Below are positions 1 through 6,252 of a stretch of 14,069 nt of DNA, piece by piece. The stretch is from an uncultured Pseudomonadota bacterium (GTDB lineage Bacteria > Pseudomonadota > Gammaproteobacteria > Burkholderiales > Rhodocyclaceae). Below the pieces are notes generated by a model that was not told where the DNA came from, ran no database searches, and saw only the letters and a program-made list of their open reading frames with translations. The stretch is from NCBI GenBank assembly GCA_946479855.1, contig CAMLHL010000067.1:1-14069 (forward strand), written 5' to 3'. Both the position numbers and the translations under genes were made by a program. Numbering within the stretch: the first letter of the stretch is position 1; each line of letters starts with the position of its first letter.

Positions 1-853
1 TCAGGTAGGCCTTGTCGTGCGGGCCCTTGGTCGGCAGCAGCTTCTGCATCTTGGCGTGGATGCCCTTGATGATCTTGAAGCGTTCCAGGGCGTCGGTCTT
101 CAGTTGCAGCAGCGAGGCGGAAGCGGCACCACCGCCGCCTTCCTCGTCCTCGGATTCTTCGTCTTCCTCGTCCTCGGCTTCCGGCAACTCGGCGGCCGGG
201 GCTTCCTCGACGGCGTTCGGGTCGATCAGGCCGTCGACCAGTTCGTCGATGCGCATTTCGTCGGACTCGACCTTGGCGGCCATCTCGAGGATGTCGGAGA
301 TCGTCGTCGGGCAGGCGGAAATCGCCTGGATCATGTGCTTCAGGCCTTCCTCGATGCGCTTGGCGATCTCGATTTCGCCTTCGCGGGTGAGGAGTTCGAC
401 CGAGCCCATTTCACGCATGTACATGCGGACCGGGTCGGTGGTGCGGCCGAATTCGGAATCGACGGTGGACAGCGCCTGCTCGGCCTGTGCTTCGACTTCC
501 TCGTCGTCGGCGGCGGCCGCGGCGGTGTCGGACATCAGCAAGTCTTCGGCAGCCGGGGCTTCGTCGAAGACCTGGATGCTCATTTCGCTGAAGGTCGAGA
601 TGATCGCTTCGATACTCTCGGCATCGACGACGTCGTCCGGCAGGTGGTCGTTGATTTCGGCGTAGGTCAGGTAGCCGCGCTCCTTGCCCAGCTTGATCAG
701 CGCCTTGAGGCGCATCTTGCGCGCTTCGGCGTCGAGCGGTTCCGGAGTTTCGGCCATCTGGCCCTGAAGCAGCGCCTTTTCGGCGGCCTTTTCCTTGGCC
801 TTGCTGGTGCGAGCCTTCGGAGCTTCCTTAGCGGTGTCTTTTGCCTTAGCCAT
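1..853 (-). CDS. rpoD: RNA polymerase primary sigma factor RpoD (sigma-70), N-terminal 284 residues, cut by window edge
   Basis: The primary sigma factor directs core RNA polymerase to housekeeping promoters. Only the N-terminal half is in the window; the frame is open to base 1. The protein begins MAKAKDTAKEAPKA and has a Lys/Ala-rich leader. Region 1.1 (about residues 45-100) includes LIKLGKERGYLTYAEINDHL. Region 1.2 (about 139-172) includes DPVRMYMREMGSVELLTREG. The non-conserved region follows, with an acidic run (about 227-240) rich in Glu and Asp. These segments in this order are diagnostic of RpoD. The DNA-binding regions 2-4 lie beyond the left edge. The start is the ATG at 851-853, with a modest GGAT Shine-Dalgarno 7 nt upstream. 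It is the last gene of the rpsU-yqeY-dnaG-rpoD operon, 46 nt after dnaG, and has a likely promoter of its own in that gap. Confidence 0.97.
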   Translation of the reverse strand, partial: MAKAKDTAKEAPKARTSKAKEKAAEKALLQGQMAETPEPLDAEARKMRLKALIKLGKERGYLTYAEINDHLPDDVVDAESIEAIISTFSEMSIQVFDEAPAAEDLLMSDTAAAAADDEEVEAQAEQALSTVDSEFGRTTDPVRMYMREMGSVELLTREGEIEIAKRIEEGLKHMIQAISACPTTISDILEMAAKVESDEMRIDELVDGLIDPNAVEEAPAAELPEAEDEEDEESEDEEGGGGAASASLLQLKTDALERFKIIKGIHAKMQKLLPTKGPHDKAYL

Positions 854-886
854 GAACGCGATCCATAGAATTCGAGAAAACCATAA

Positions 887-895
887 ATTATACCA
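887..895 (-). promoter_or_regulatory. Extended -10 promoter (TGGTATAAT) in the dnaG-rpoD gap
   Basis: On the minus strand the 46-nt dnaG-rpoD gap contains TGG-TATAAT: a perfect -10 hexamer preceded by the extended -10 TGn motif. No good -35 is seen 16-18 nt upstream, which extended -10 promoters tolerate. Transcription would start near 880-882, giving an rpoD leader of about 28 nt. In Escherichia coli rpoD also has promoters close upstream, inside dnaG, so independent sigma supply fits the operon type. Promoter activity is inferred from sequence only. Confidence 0.6.
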
Positions 896-899
896 CAAC

Positions 900-2639
900 T
901 TAGCTGCGTTTTGAGCGGGCCGAGAGGAACTGAATGTAGGCCTGTTTCTCGGCGGCGCTCAGGCCGGCGACACCGAATTGTTGCGCTTTGCTTTGCAGTT
1001 CGTCGAAGGCCCTCTTTTCGCCGCCTTCCTGGAATTTTTCCAGCGTGTCGCGGAATTCCATCTCCGCCCCCTCTTCGTCAAACGGCAGGCCGAGAAGTTC
1101 CGAAGCGGCGCTTTCGATGATGCTTTCCTCCGGCAGGCCGCGCAGCTGTTCGCGCAGCCCGGCGTAGCTGGCCGTGTCGTGGTTGTTGGCCGTGACCAGT
1201 TGGTGCAGGCGGGTCAGGGCGGGGCGTTCCGGCGTATCGGGGAGCAGGGCGATGGGCAACTGGCTGGCCAGTTGTGGCTTGTGCAGCACGATGCGCAGCA
1301 GGTTGCGGGTCAGCGACGGCGCAGTGCGCTTGGCCTTGGGCGGGGCGGCCGGCGTGTAGGATTTCAGCTCGCACAGGCGCTCGACCTCGGTCTGGGCAAA
1401 ACCGCTCGCCTCGGCCAGGCGCTTGACCAGTTGCAGGCGCAGCAGCGGCGTCGGCAGCTTGAGTAGCAGTGGCTTGGCCTCGTAGATCAGCTGCGCCTTG
1501 CCTTCCGAGCTGGTCAGGTCGCAACGCTGGGCCAGTTCGCGCAGCAGGAAGTCGGAAAGCGGCATGGCCTGGGCGACCAGGCGGTCGAACTCGGCTTTGC
1601 CGTGGGCGCGGATGTAACTATCGGGGTCGTCCTCCTGGGGCAGAAAGATGAAACCGAGCCGTTTGTTGTCGGCCAGCGCTTCCAGCGAGTTTTCCAGCGC
1701 CCGCCACGCCGCCTTGCGGCCGGCATTGTCGCCGTCAAAGCAGAAGACGATGCGGTCGACCTGGCGCAGCAGTTTGCTCACGTGGGTCGCCGTGGTGGCC
1801 GTGCCGAGGGTCGCCACGGCATTGCCGACGCCGTTCTGCGACAGGGCGATGACGTCCATGTAGCCTTCGGTGACGATGGCGGTGTCGGTTTCGCGCAGCG
1901 CCTGCCGGGCCTGCGGCAGGCCGAACAGCTCGCGGCCCTTCTCGAACAGCGGCGTTTCCGGCGAGTTCAGGTATTTCGGCTCGCCCTGGTCGATGATCCG
2001 GCCGCCGAAGGCGATGATCTCGCCCTTCGGGTTGATGATCGGGATCATCAGCCGGTCGCGGAAACGGTCGTAGCGGCGACCGGCTTCGTTGTCGATGACC
2101 AGGCCGGCGATTTTCAGTGCGTCGGCGTTGTAGTCGGGGAAGACTTCCTGCAGGTTCTGCCAGCCGTCCGGTGCGTAGCCGATGCCGTAGCGGGCGGCGA
2201 CTTCGCCGGTCAGGCCGCGTTTCTTGCAATATTCAATGGCGCGCGGCGACTTCTTCAGCTGATCCTTGTAGTAGGCCGCGGCGCGGGCCATGACCTCGAT
2301 CAGCGTTCGCGTCTGTCCGGGCTTTTCGTCGCGGAAGCCGCGCCCTTCGCTTTCCGGCACCTGCATGCCGGCGCGGCTGGCGAGATCCTTGACGGCATCG
2401 ACGAAGCCGAGGCCCTGGTATTCCATGACGAAGCTGATCGCCGTGCCGTGGGCGCCGCAGCCGAAGCAGTGATAGAACTGCTTGGTCGGGCTGACCGTGA
2501 AGGACGGCGATTTCTCGTTGTGGAAGGGGCAGCAGGCGGCGTAGTTGGCGCCGGCTTTCTTGAGTGGCACGAAGCCATCCACCAGGTCGACGATATCGAC
2601 CCGGGCTAGCAAATCCTGGATGAACGAATCCGGGATCAC
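900..2639 (-). CDS. dnaG: DNA primase DnaG
   Basis: DnaG makes the short RNA primers for leading- and lagging-strand replication and works with the DnaB helicase. At 579 residues it is close to the E. coli length (581). The N-terminal CHC2 zinc-binding domain shows C37-x2-H40 and C58-x2-C61 (ACCPFHNEKSPSF and FYHCFGCGAHG). The TOPRIM catalytic core follows, with TEGYMDVIAL and the acidic motif FCFDGDNAGRKA that binds the catalytic metals. The C-terminal part is the less conserved helicase-binding region. The start is a GTG at 2637-2639, giving the classic MIPDSFIQDLLARVDIVDLV opening. No strong Shine-Dalgarno precedes it and the yqeY stop is only 6 nt upstream, so translation is probably coupled to yqeY. 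A rare start codon and weak ribosome site suit low primase output. Confidence 0.97.
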   Translation of the reverse strand: MIPDSFIQDLLARVDIVDLVDGFVPLKKAGANYAACCPFHNEKSPSFTVSPTKQFYHCFGCGAHGTAISFVMEYQGLGFVDAVKDLASRAGMQVPESEGRGFRDEKPGQTRTLIEVMARAAAYYKDQLKKSPRAIEYCKKRGLTGEVAARYGIGYAPDGWQNLQEVFPDYNADALKIAGLVIDNEAGRRYDRFRDRLMIPIINPKGEIIAFGGRIIDQGEPKYLNSPETPLFEKGRELFGLPQARQALRETDTAIVTEGYMDVIALSQNGVGNAVATLGTATTATHVSKLLRQVDRIVFCFDGDNAGRKAAWRALENSLEALADNKRLGFIFLPQEDDPDSYIRAHGKAEFDRLVAQAMPLSDFLLRELAQRCDLTSSEGKAQLIYEAKPLLLKLPTPLLRLQLVKRLAEASGFAQTEVERLCELKSYTPAAPPKAKRTAPSLTRNLLRIVLHKPQLASQLPIALLPDTPERPALTRLHQLVTANNHDTASYAGLREQLRGLPEESIIESAASELLGLPFDEEGAEMEFRDTLEKFQEGGEKRAFDELQSKAQQFGVAGLSAAEKQAYIQFLSARSKRS

Positions 2640-2645
2640 GCGTTT

Positions 2646-3092
2646 TTAACCGGCGAGTGCCGCCTTGACCAGTTTCGAGACCTCGGCCATGTCGGCCTTG
2701 CCGGCCAGGCGGGGCTTCAGGACGGCCATCAGCTTGCCCATGTCGGCCGGGCCCTTGGCGCCGGTTTCGGCGACCGCGGCGGCGACGGCGGCAGCGGTTT
2801 CCGCGGCGCTCATCTTTTCCGGCAGATAGGCGGCGAGGACGGAGATTTCGAATTTTTCGGCCTCGGCGAGTTCCTGGCGGCCGGCGGCTTCGTACTGGGT
2901 GACGCTGTCCTTGCGCTGCTTGGTCAGCTTTTCGATGACGGCGACGACGGCGGCGTCGTCGAGTTCGACGCGCTCATCGACTTCCTTCTGCTTGACGGCG
3001 GCGAGCAGCAGGCGGATGGCGCTCAGCTTGGCCGCTTCCTTGGCCTTCATGGCCGTTTTCATGTCTTCGGTGATGCGTGCTTTGAGGCTCAT
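2646..3092 (-). CDS. yqeY: YqeY/GatB-like domain protein
   Basis: This 148-residue protein begins MSLKARITEDMKTAMKAKEA and carries KLSAIRLLLAAVKQKEVDE. A C-terminal helical domain ends GKADMAEVSKLVKAALAG. This is the YqeY family, related to the tail domain of the GatB subunit of Asp/Glu-tRNA amidotransferase, where that domain binds tRNA. A stand-alone role is not established, and no catalytic residues are expected. Length is typical (about 150 residues). The ATG is at 3090-3092 with only a weak purine-rich stretch upstream. It sits between rpsU and dnaG, an insertion common in beta- and other proteobacteria but absent from the E. coli operon. It follows a terminator-like hairpin and precedes dnaG by 6 nt. 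Confidence 0.93.
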   Translation of the reverse strand: MSLKARITEDMKTAMKAKEAAKLSAIRLLLAAVKQKEVDERVELDDAAVVAVIEKLTKQRKDSVTQYEAAGRQELAEAEKFEISVLAAYLPEKMSAAETAAAVAAAVAETGAKGPADMGKLMAVLKPRLAGKADMAEVSKLVKAALAG

Positions 3093-3113
3093 GCTCGTTC
3101 TTTTCGGAAATTC

Positions 3114-3149
3114 AAAGAAAAAAGCCGCCGGCTGTTGAGGCTGGCGGCT
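3114..3149 (-). terminator. Intrinsic terminator/attenuator between rpsU and yqeY
   Basis: Read on the minus strand, AGCCGCCAGC and GCCGGCGGCT form a 10-bp stem (3140-3149 with 3123-3132) with one A-C mismatch and a 7-nt loop. Six T residues (3118-3123) begin at the end of the stem. This is a Rho-independent terminator shape placed inside the operon, immediately after rpsU. E. coli has a terminator in the equivalent rpsU-dnaG position that lowers dnaG expression relative to rpsU. The same role is inferred here, with partial read-through into yqeY-dnaG-rpoD. Confidence 0.8.
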
Positions 3150-3173
3150 CTTTGGTGCGGCGAAATTTACGGA

Positions 3174-3386
3174 TTAGTAAAGTTTCGGCGGCAGGGTCAG
3201 GCTACGGAGGCGCTTGTGCTGGCGTTTAACGGCAGCGGCAGCCTTGCGCTTGCGTTCGGTCGTGGGCTTTTCGTAAAACTCACGGGCACGCAGCTCGGTC
3301 AGCAGGCCAGTCTTTTCGACCGTGCGCTTGAAGCGGCGGATAGCAACTTCGAACGGCTCATTTTCCTTGACACGAATGTTCGGCAT
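3174..3386 (-). CDS. rpsU: 30S ribosomal protein S21
   Basis: S21 is a small basic protein of the 30S platform, near the 3' end of 16S rRNA, and helps translation initiation. The 70-residue product begins [20 protein letters not shown] and continues [20 protein letters not shown], followed by a Lys/Arg-rich tail ending in LPPKLY. Sequence and length match the family (about 70). The start is the ATG at 3384-3386. The in-frame GTG at 3393-3395 falls inside the Shine-Dalgarno sequence and would add non-family residues, so it is rejected. rpsU is first in the operon with yqeY, dnaG and rpoD. It has its own sigma-70-like promoter at 3478-3507 and a terminator just downstream. Confidence 0.97.
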   Translation of the reverse strand: MPNIRVKENEPFEVAIRRFKRTVEKTGLLTELRAREFYEKPTTERKRKAAAAVKRQHKRLRSLTLPPKLY

Positions 3387-3390
3387 GTAA

Positions 3391-3400
3391 ATCACCCCCT
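3391..3400 (-). promoter_or_regulatory. Near-perfect Shine-Dalgarno of rpsU
   Basis: On the minus strand AGGGGGTGAT lies just upstream of the rpsU ATG, with about 5 nt between GGTGA and the start codon. It differs by one base from AAGGAGGTGA, the full complement of the 16S rRNA 3' end. This decides the start at 3386 over the upstream GTG, which is part of the motif. It suggests high translation, as expected for a ribosomal protein. Confidence 0.85.
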
Positions 3401-3453
3401 TCCGTTAGGCGCCTGCCAGGTCAAGTAAAAGGCAGTGCGCGCAAAATTTGTGT

Positions 3454-3467
3454 CCGCATAGTTGCGG
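3454..3467. repeat. Small perfect inverted repeat in the rpsU leader
   Basis: CCGCA-TAGT-TGCGG is a 5-bp stem with a 4-nt loop. It lies just downstream of the predicted rpsU start point, so it would be near the 5' end of the operon mRNA. It could stabilise the transcript or be chance; nothing in the sequence decides this. Confidence 0.4.
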
Positions 3468-3477
3468 AGAGCCCAAC

Positions 3478-3507
3478 AGTATATGCTAAAAAACCTGGTC
3501 GCTCCAA
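3478..3507 (-). promoter_or_regulatory. Sigma-70-like promoter of the rpsU-yqeY-dnaG-rpoD operon
   Basis: On the minus strand TTGGAG (3502-3507) and TATACT (3478-3483) are separated by 18 nt. TATACT matches the -10 consensus at five of six positions; the -35 is weaker. The start would fall near 3471, leaving a leader of about 85 nt that includes a small perfect hairpin (3454-3467). The promoter overlaps the upstream region of the divergent tsaD promoter. Confidence 0.6.
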
Positions 3508-3511
3508 GTGT

Positions 3512-3517
3512 TAAAAT
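3512..3517 (+). promoter_or_regulatory. tsaD -10 element implying a leaderless transcript
   Basis: TAAAAT (five of six to TATAAT) ends 8 nt before the tsaD ATG at 3526. A start point 5-9 nt after the hexamer falls at 3522-3526, so the mRNA would begin at or within a few bases of the start codon. No Shine-Dalgarno is visible; the bases just before the ATG are GCGCCCCC. A -35 is not convincing. The element lies next to the rpsU -35 on the other strand. Confidence 0.5.
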
Positions 3518-3525
3518 GCGCCCCC

Positions 3526-4548
3526 ATGTTAGTCCTCGGTATTGAATCCTCCTGCGACGAAACCGGTGTCGCGCTCTACGACAGCGCTGCCGGCCTGCTT
3601 TCCCATGCCCTGCATTCGCAGGTGGCGATGCATGCCGAGTACGGCGGCGTCGTCCCGGAACTGGCCTCGCGCGACCATATCCGGCGCGTCGTGCCCCTGT
3701 TGCGCGAAGCGCTCGGGCGGGCCGGCAAAACGCTGGACGACGTCGATGCGGTAGCCTACACGCGCGGCCCGGGGCTTTCCGGCGCCCTGCTCGTCGGCTG
3801 CGCCTTCGCCGAGGCGCTGGCGGTGGCCATCGCCAAGCCGACGATTCCCGTGCACCACCTCGAAGGACATCTGCTGTCGCCGCTCTTGTCGAGCGATCCG
3901 CCGACCTTTCCCTTCGTCGCCCTGCTGGTCTCCGGCGGCCACACGCAGTTGATGAAGGTGACTGCTGTCGGTGAGTACGAACTGCTCGGCGAAACGCTCG
4001 ATGACGCGGCCGGCGAGGCCTTCGACAAGAGCGCCAAGCTGCTCGGCCTGCCTTATCCGGGGGGCGCCCTGCTCTCCAAACTGGCCGAGCAGGGGACCCC
4101 GGGCGTTTACGAACTACCGCGGCCGATGCTGCATTCCGGCGACCTGAACTTCAGTTTTTCCGGCCTGAAGACCGCGGTGCTGACGCTGGTCCGCGAGCAC
4201 GCCGAGCAGTTGACCGAGCAATTCAAGGCTGACGCGGCGCGGGCTTTCCAGGAGGCGATCGTCGAGGTTCTGCTGAAGAAATCGCTGAAAGCGATGAAGC
4301 AGACCGGACTGAAGCAGTTGGTGGTGGCCGGCGGGGTCGGCGCCAACAAGCAGCTACGGTCTACCCTTAACGACGAAGCAAAACGCAAACGCTTCCGCGT
4401 CTATTACCCGGAGCTGGAATTCTGCACCGACAACGGCGCGATGATTGCGCTGGCCGGTTGCCTGCGCCTGCAGGCCGGTGCTCCGCTGAAGGAAGCGGGC
4501 AGTTTTGCCGTCCAGCCGCGCTGGCCGCTGAGCGAACTGCTGCGCTGA
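3526..4548 (+). CDS. tsaD: tRNA N6-adenosine threonylcarbamoyltransferase TsaD
   Basis: TsaD moves the threonylcarbamoyl group from threonylcarbamoyl-AMP to A37 of ANN-decoding tRNAs (t6A), working with TsaB and TsaE in the cytosol. It has 340 residues; E. coli TsaD has 337. It begins [19 protein letters not shown], the first ASKHA-fold phosphate-binding motif. The metal-binding pair is H111 and H115 in [12 protein letters not shown]. Further family motifs are [43 protein letters not shown] and [13 protein letters not shown] with the metal-ligand Asp. The ATG at 3526 is chosen over a GTG at 3508 because the family starts with this motif and the GTG lies upstream of the likely -10. It is divergent from rpsU, as in E. 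coli, and convergent with the MgtC-family gene. Confidence 0.97.
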   Translation: MLVLGIESSCDETGVALYDSAAGLLSHALHSQVAMHAEYGGVVPELASRDHIRRVVPLLREALGRAGKTLDDVDAVAYTRGPGLSGALLVGCAFAEALAVAIAKPTIPVHHLEGHLLSPLLSSDPPTFPFVALLVSGGHTQLMKVTAVGEYELLGETLDDAAGEAFDKSAKLLGLPYPGGALLSKLAEQGTPGVYELPRPMLHSGDLNFSFSGLKTAVLTLVREHAEQLTEQFKADAARAFQEAIVEVLLKKSLKAMKQTGLKQLVVAGGVGANKQLRSTLNDEAKRKRFRVYYPELEFCTDNGAMIALAGCLRLQAGAPLKEAGSFAVQPRWPLSELLR

Positions 4549-4549
4549 A

Positions 4550-5317
4550 TCAGTTGCGGGCGTGGGCGACGTTGAAACTGTCGATGCCGTCCAGCCCGAT
4601 CAACTGGCCGGACATTTCGGAGAGTGGTTTGCCGAAGTGCTGGCCCAGCGCCAGGGCGACAAATCGCCATTCCTGGGCCTGTCCCTGGTAGCCGACGGAA
4701 AAAGAACCGCTCGCCACTTCGTAGCCCATGTCGAGCATGACCTGCCGGATGAGGGCTTCCCGGGGGATGAATTCCGGCTGGAAGCGCAGGTTGACGAAAA
4801 TGGCGTGGCGGGCAGGCAGCCAGCTTTCGAGTTTCGAGACATAAAGCATGCAGCCGGCCGAGAGCAGGGTGAGCAGGATGGCGGCGCCGTAGAAGCCGAT
4901 GCCGACCAGGATGCCGATCACCGAAGCCGACCAGATCGAGGCGGCGGTGGTCAACCCGCTGATGTTGAGGCCTTCCTTCATGATGACGCCGGCGCCGAGA
5001 AAGCCGACGCCGGTGACGATGCCCTGGATGACCCGCGTCGGATCGGGCATGGGCACCGCGGTGCCGGCTTGCTGGAGCAGGGCACCACCGCCATACCAGG
5101 CGTTCGGGTAGCCGGCGATGACGGTGACCGCGCAGGAGGCGACGCAAACCAGGCCGTAGGTGCGCATGCCGGCGGCACGGCCGTGATAGGAGCGCTCGTA
5201 GCCGACGATGAAGCCAAGCAGCAGGGCGCCGACCAGATTCATGAAAACGACGAGATTGGTGGCGATTTCGTTGGCCGACCAGTAACTGGCCAGCATTTCG
5301 GTCGAGAGCAGGGGCAT
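4550..5317 (-). CDS. MgtC/SapB family membrane protein
   Basis: This 255-residue inner-membrane protein has hydrophobic segments at about 20-40, 52-70, 98-115, 120-141 and 143-161. Family motifs are LLLGFIVGYERSYHGRAAGM (33-52), with a charged ER pair after the first helix, and GVGFLGAGVIMKEG followed by ISGLTTAASIWSASVIG. A soluble C-terminal domain of about 85 residues follows. MgtC proteins are linked to magnesium limitation and to inhibition of F-ATP synthase in Salmonella; many relatives have unknown roles, so no specific job is assigned. The loop before the GVGFLGAG helix (about 70-95) looks long, with NAWYGGGALLQQAG. The ATG is at 5315-5317 with AGG about 3 nt upstream. It converges on tsaD with one base between stops and no terminator. 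It lies downstream of the cupin gene behind a probable terminator, so it probably has its own promoter, which I could not identify. Confidence 0.88.
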   Translation of the reverse strand: MPLLSTEMLASYWSANEIATNLVVFMNLVGALLLGFIVGYERSYHGRAAGMRTYGLVCVASCAVTVIAGYPNAWYGGGALLQQAGTAVPMPDPTRVIQGIVTGVGFLGAGVIMKEGLNISGLTTAASIWSASVIGILVGIGFYGAAILLTLLSAGCMLYVSKLESWLPARHAIFVNLRFQPEFIPREALIRQVMLDMGYEVASGSFSVGYQGQAQEWRFVALALGQHFGKPLSEMSGQLIGLDGIDSFNVAHARN

Positions 5318-5355
5318 ACCTGGAGTCCACGGGGCGATCGTCGGCAGTGTTCTCC

Positions 5356-5386
5356 AAAACGCGGGCTACCGCAAGGTTAGCCGCGC
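5356..5386 (-). terminator. Probable intrinsic terminator after the katA-tpx-cupin genes
   Basis: On the minus strand GCGCGGCTA-A-CC, loop TTGC, GG-TAGCC-C-GCG gives a G+C-rich stem with one bulge on each side. It is followed at once by TTTT (5356-5359). The T-run is short, so efficiency is uncertain. The place, 14 nt after the cupin stop and before the MgtC-family gene, is right for ending the peroxide-defence operon. Confidence 0.5.
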
Positions 5387-5399
5387 ACCGCGCCCCCTT

Positions 5400-5678
5400 T
5401 CAGCTCCGGCGGGCGACCCAGTAGGTGGCGCCAGTATTGCCGTAGCGTTCCGCATGCGGGACGTCAGGGTCGAGGGCGAATTCGTCGCCGGCCAGCAGAT
5501 GCCGGGTACGGTCGCCGACGCTCAACCACATCTCGCCGCACACGACCCGTGCCTTGACGGCAAACGGGTGGGTGTGCGTCGCGACCATGGCGTCGGCCGG
5601 CCAACTGCGTTCAAGCACCTCGTCGAATCCTTCGGCGAGGGCTTGCGCTTCGAATTCGCTGAAGGTGCCTGAACGCAT
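5400..5678 (-). CDS. Small single-domain cupin protein
   Basis: This is a 92-residue protein beginning MRSGTFSEFEAQALAEGFDE. Cupin motif 1 is represented by ATHTHPFAVKARVVCG, with metal-ligand-type His at 35 and 37. Motif 2 is represented by AGDEFALDPDVPHAERYG, with His75. The small beta-barrel would probably bind a metal or small ligand. The usual glutamate of motif 1 (HxH-x3/4-E) is not visible: Val41 and Lys42 occupy that area, so the metal site may be three-His or non-canonical. The substrate is unknown. The ATG at 5676-5678 gives a complete cupin domain; upstream sequence in this frame runs inside tpx in another frame and is not used. It follows the tpx stop by 8 nt, so it is almost certainly co-transcribed and may share a role in oxidant response. 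Confidence 0.85.
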   Translation of the reverse strand: MRSGTFSEFEAQALAEGFDEVLERSWPADAMVATHTHPFAVKARVVCGEMWLSVGDRTRHLLAGDEFALDPDVPHAERYGNTGATYWVARRS

Positions 5679-5686
5679 TTGCGGGC

Positions 5687-6187
5687 TCAGAGCACAGCCA
5701 GGGCGGCGGCGTAGTCGGGCTCGTTCTTGATCTCGCCGACCAGTTCGCTGTGGATCACCCGGTCGTTTTCGTCGAGGACGACGACGGCGCGGGCTGCCAG
5801 GCCGGCCAGCGGGCCGCTGGTGATGGCCACGCCGTAGGCCTCGAGAAACTCGCGGCCGCGCAGCGCGGACAACGTGACGACGTTGTCGAGTCCCTCGGCA
5901 CCGCAGAAGCGGGCCTGGGCGAAGGGCAGGTCGGCCGAAATGCACAGCACGACGGTATTGGCCAGCGCATTGGCCTTGGCATTGAACTGGCGGACCGACA
6001 TGGCGCAGGTCGGCGTGTCGATGCTCGGGAAAATGTTGAGGATCTTGCGCTTGCCGGCGAAGCTGCTCAGTGCGACGTCGGACAGGTCCTTGCCGACCAG
6101 CGAGAAGGCGGGGGCGGCGTCGCCCTTGTTCGGGAATTTGCCGCTGACGGTGATCGGGTTGCCACCGAGGGTTACGCTTTGGGTCAT
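5687..6187 (-). CDS. tpx: Thiol peroxidase Tpx (atypical 2-Cys peroxiredoxin)
   Basis: Tpx reduces H2O2 and organic, especially lipid, hydroperoxides with electrons from thioredoxin. The 166-residue protein (typical is 165-168) begins [20 protein letters not shown]. The peroxidatic cysteine is C61 in [16 protein letters not shown] and the resolving cysteine is C95 in [14 protein letters not shown]82 is also present, as in E. coli Tpx. No signal peptide is seen. The ATG at 6185-6187 has a good AAAGGA Shine-Dalgarno about 8 nt upstream, which rules out the longer open frame running back into katA. tpx is 65 nt after katA, with an imperfect hairpin between, and 8 nt before the cupin gene. The run of catalase, thiol peroxidase and cupin behind an OxyR-like site indicates a peroxide-response operon. 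Confidence 0.96.
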   Translation of the reverse strand: MTQSVTLGGNPITVSGKFPNKGDAAPAFSLVGKDLSDVALSSFAGKRKILNIFPSIDTPTCAMSVRQFNAKANALANTVVLCISADLPFAQARFCGAEGLDNVVTLSALRGREFLEAYGVAITSGPLAGLAARAVVVLDENDRVIHSELVGEIKNEPDYAAALAVL

Positions 6188-6207
6188 GGGTTTTCCTTTG
6201 GTTTGCG

Positions 6208-6240
6208 AGCGGAGGCACCGTTGGATCGGTGCGCTCCGCT
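6208..6240 (-). other. Imperfect hairpin between katA and tpx
   Basis: On the minus strand AGCGGAG-CG-CACCG, loop ATCCAA, CGGTG-C-CTCCGCT forms 7 + 5 bp with a small internal loop. No T-run follows on the minus strand, so it is not a standard terminator. It may protect the katA message from 3' decay or mark a processing site, allowing different katA and tpx levels from one transcript. This role is inferred. Confidence 0.55.
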
Positions 6241-6252
6241 TTGGTTCATCAA

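Noticed and set aside
147..185. Pyrimidine-rich repeat-like tract in the rpoD region
   Set aside because: It is explained by runs of Glu and Asp codons in the non-conserved region of RpoD, not by a true tandem repeat.
12..868. Two overlapping plus-strand ORFs, one rich in Ser
   Set aside because: They are antisense to rpoD; the Ser runs are the complement and frame-shift of the acidic Glu/Asp codons.
1602..2609. 335-codon plus-strand ORF
   Set aside because: It is fully antisense to dnaG, whose zinc and TOPRIM motifs are intact.
3508..3525. GTG start for tsaD six codons upstream
   Set aside because: It precedes the likely -10 and transcription start, has no ribosome site, and the family begins at [13 protein letters not shown].
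4546..4552. Possible bidirectional terminator between tsaD and the MgtC-family gene
   Set aside because: Only one base separates the stops, and I saw no stem-loop with a T-run near either end.
5679..6218. N-terminal extension of the cupin ORF to 272 codons
   Set aside because: The added part runs out of frame through tpx and is Arg/Gly/Pro-rich; the cupin domain is complete from 5678.
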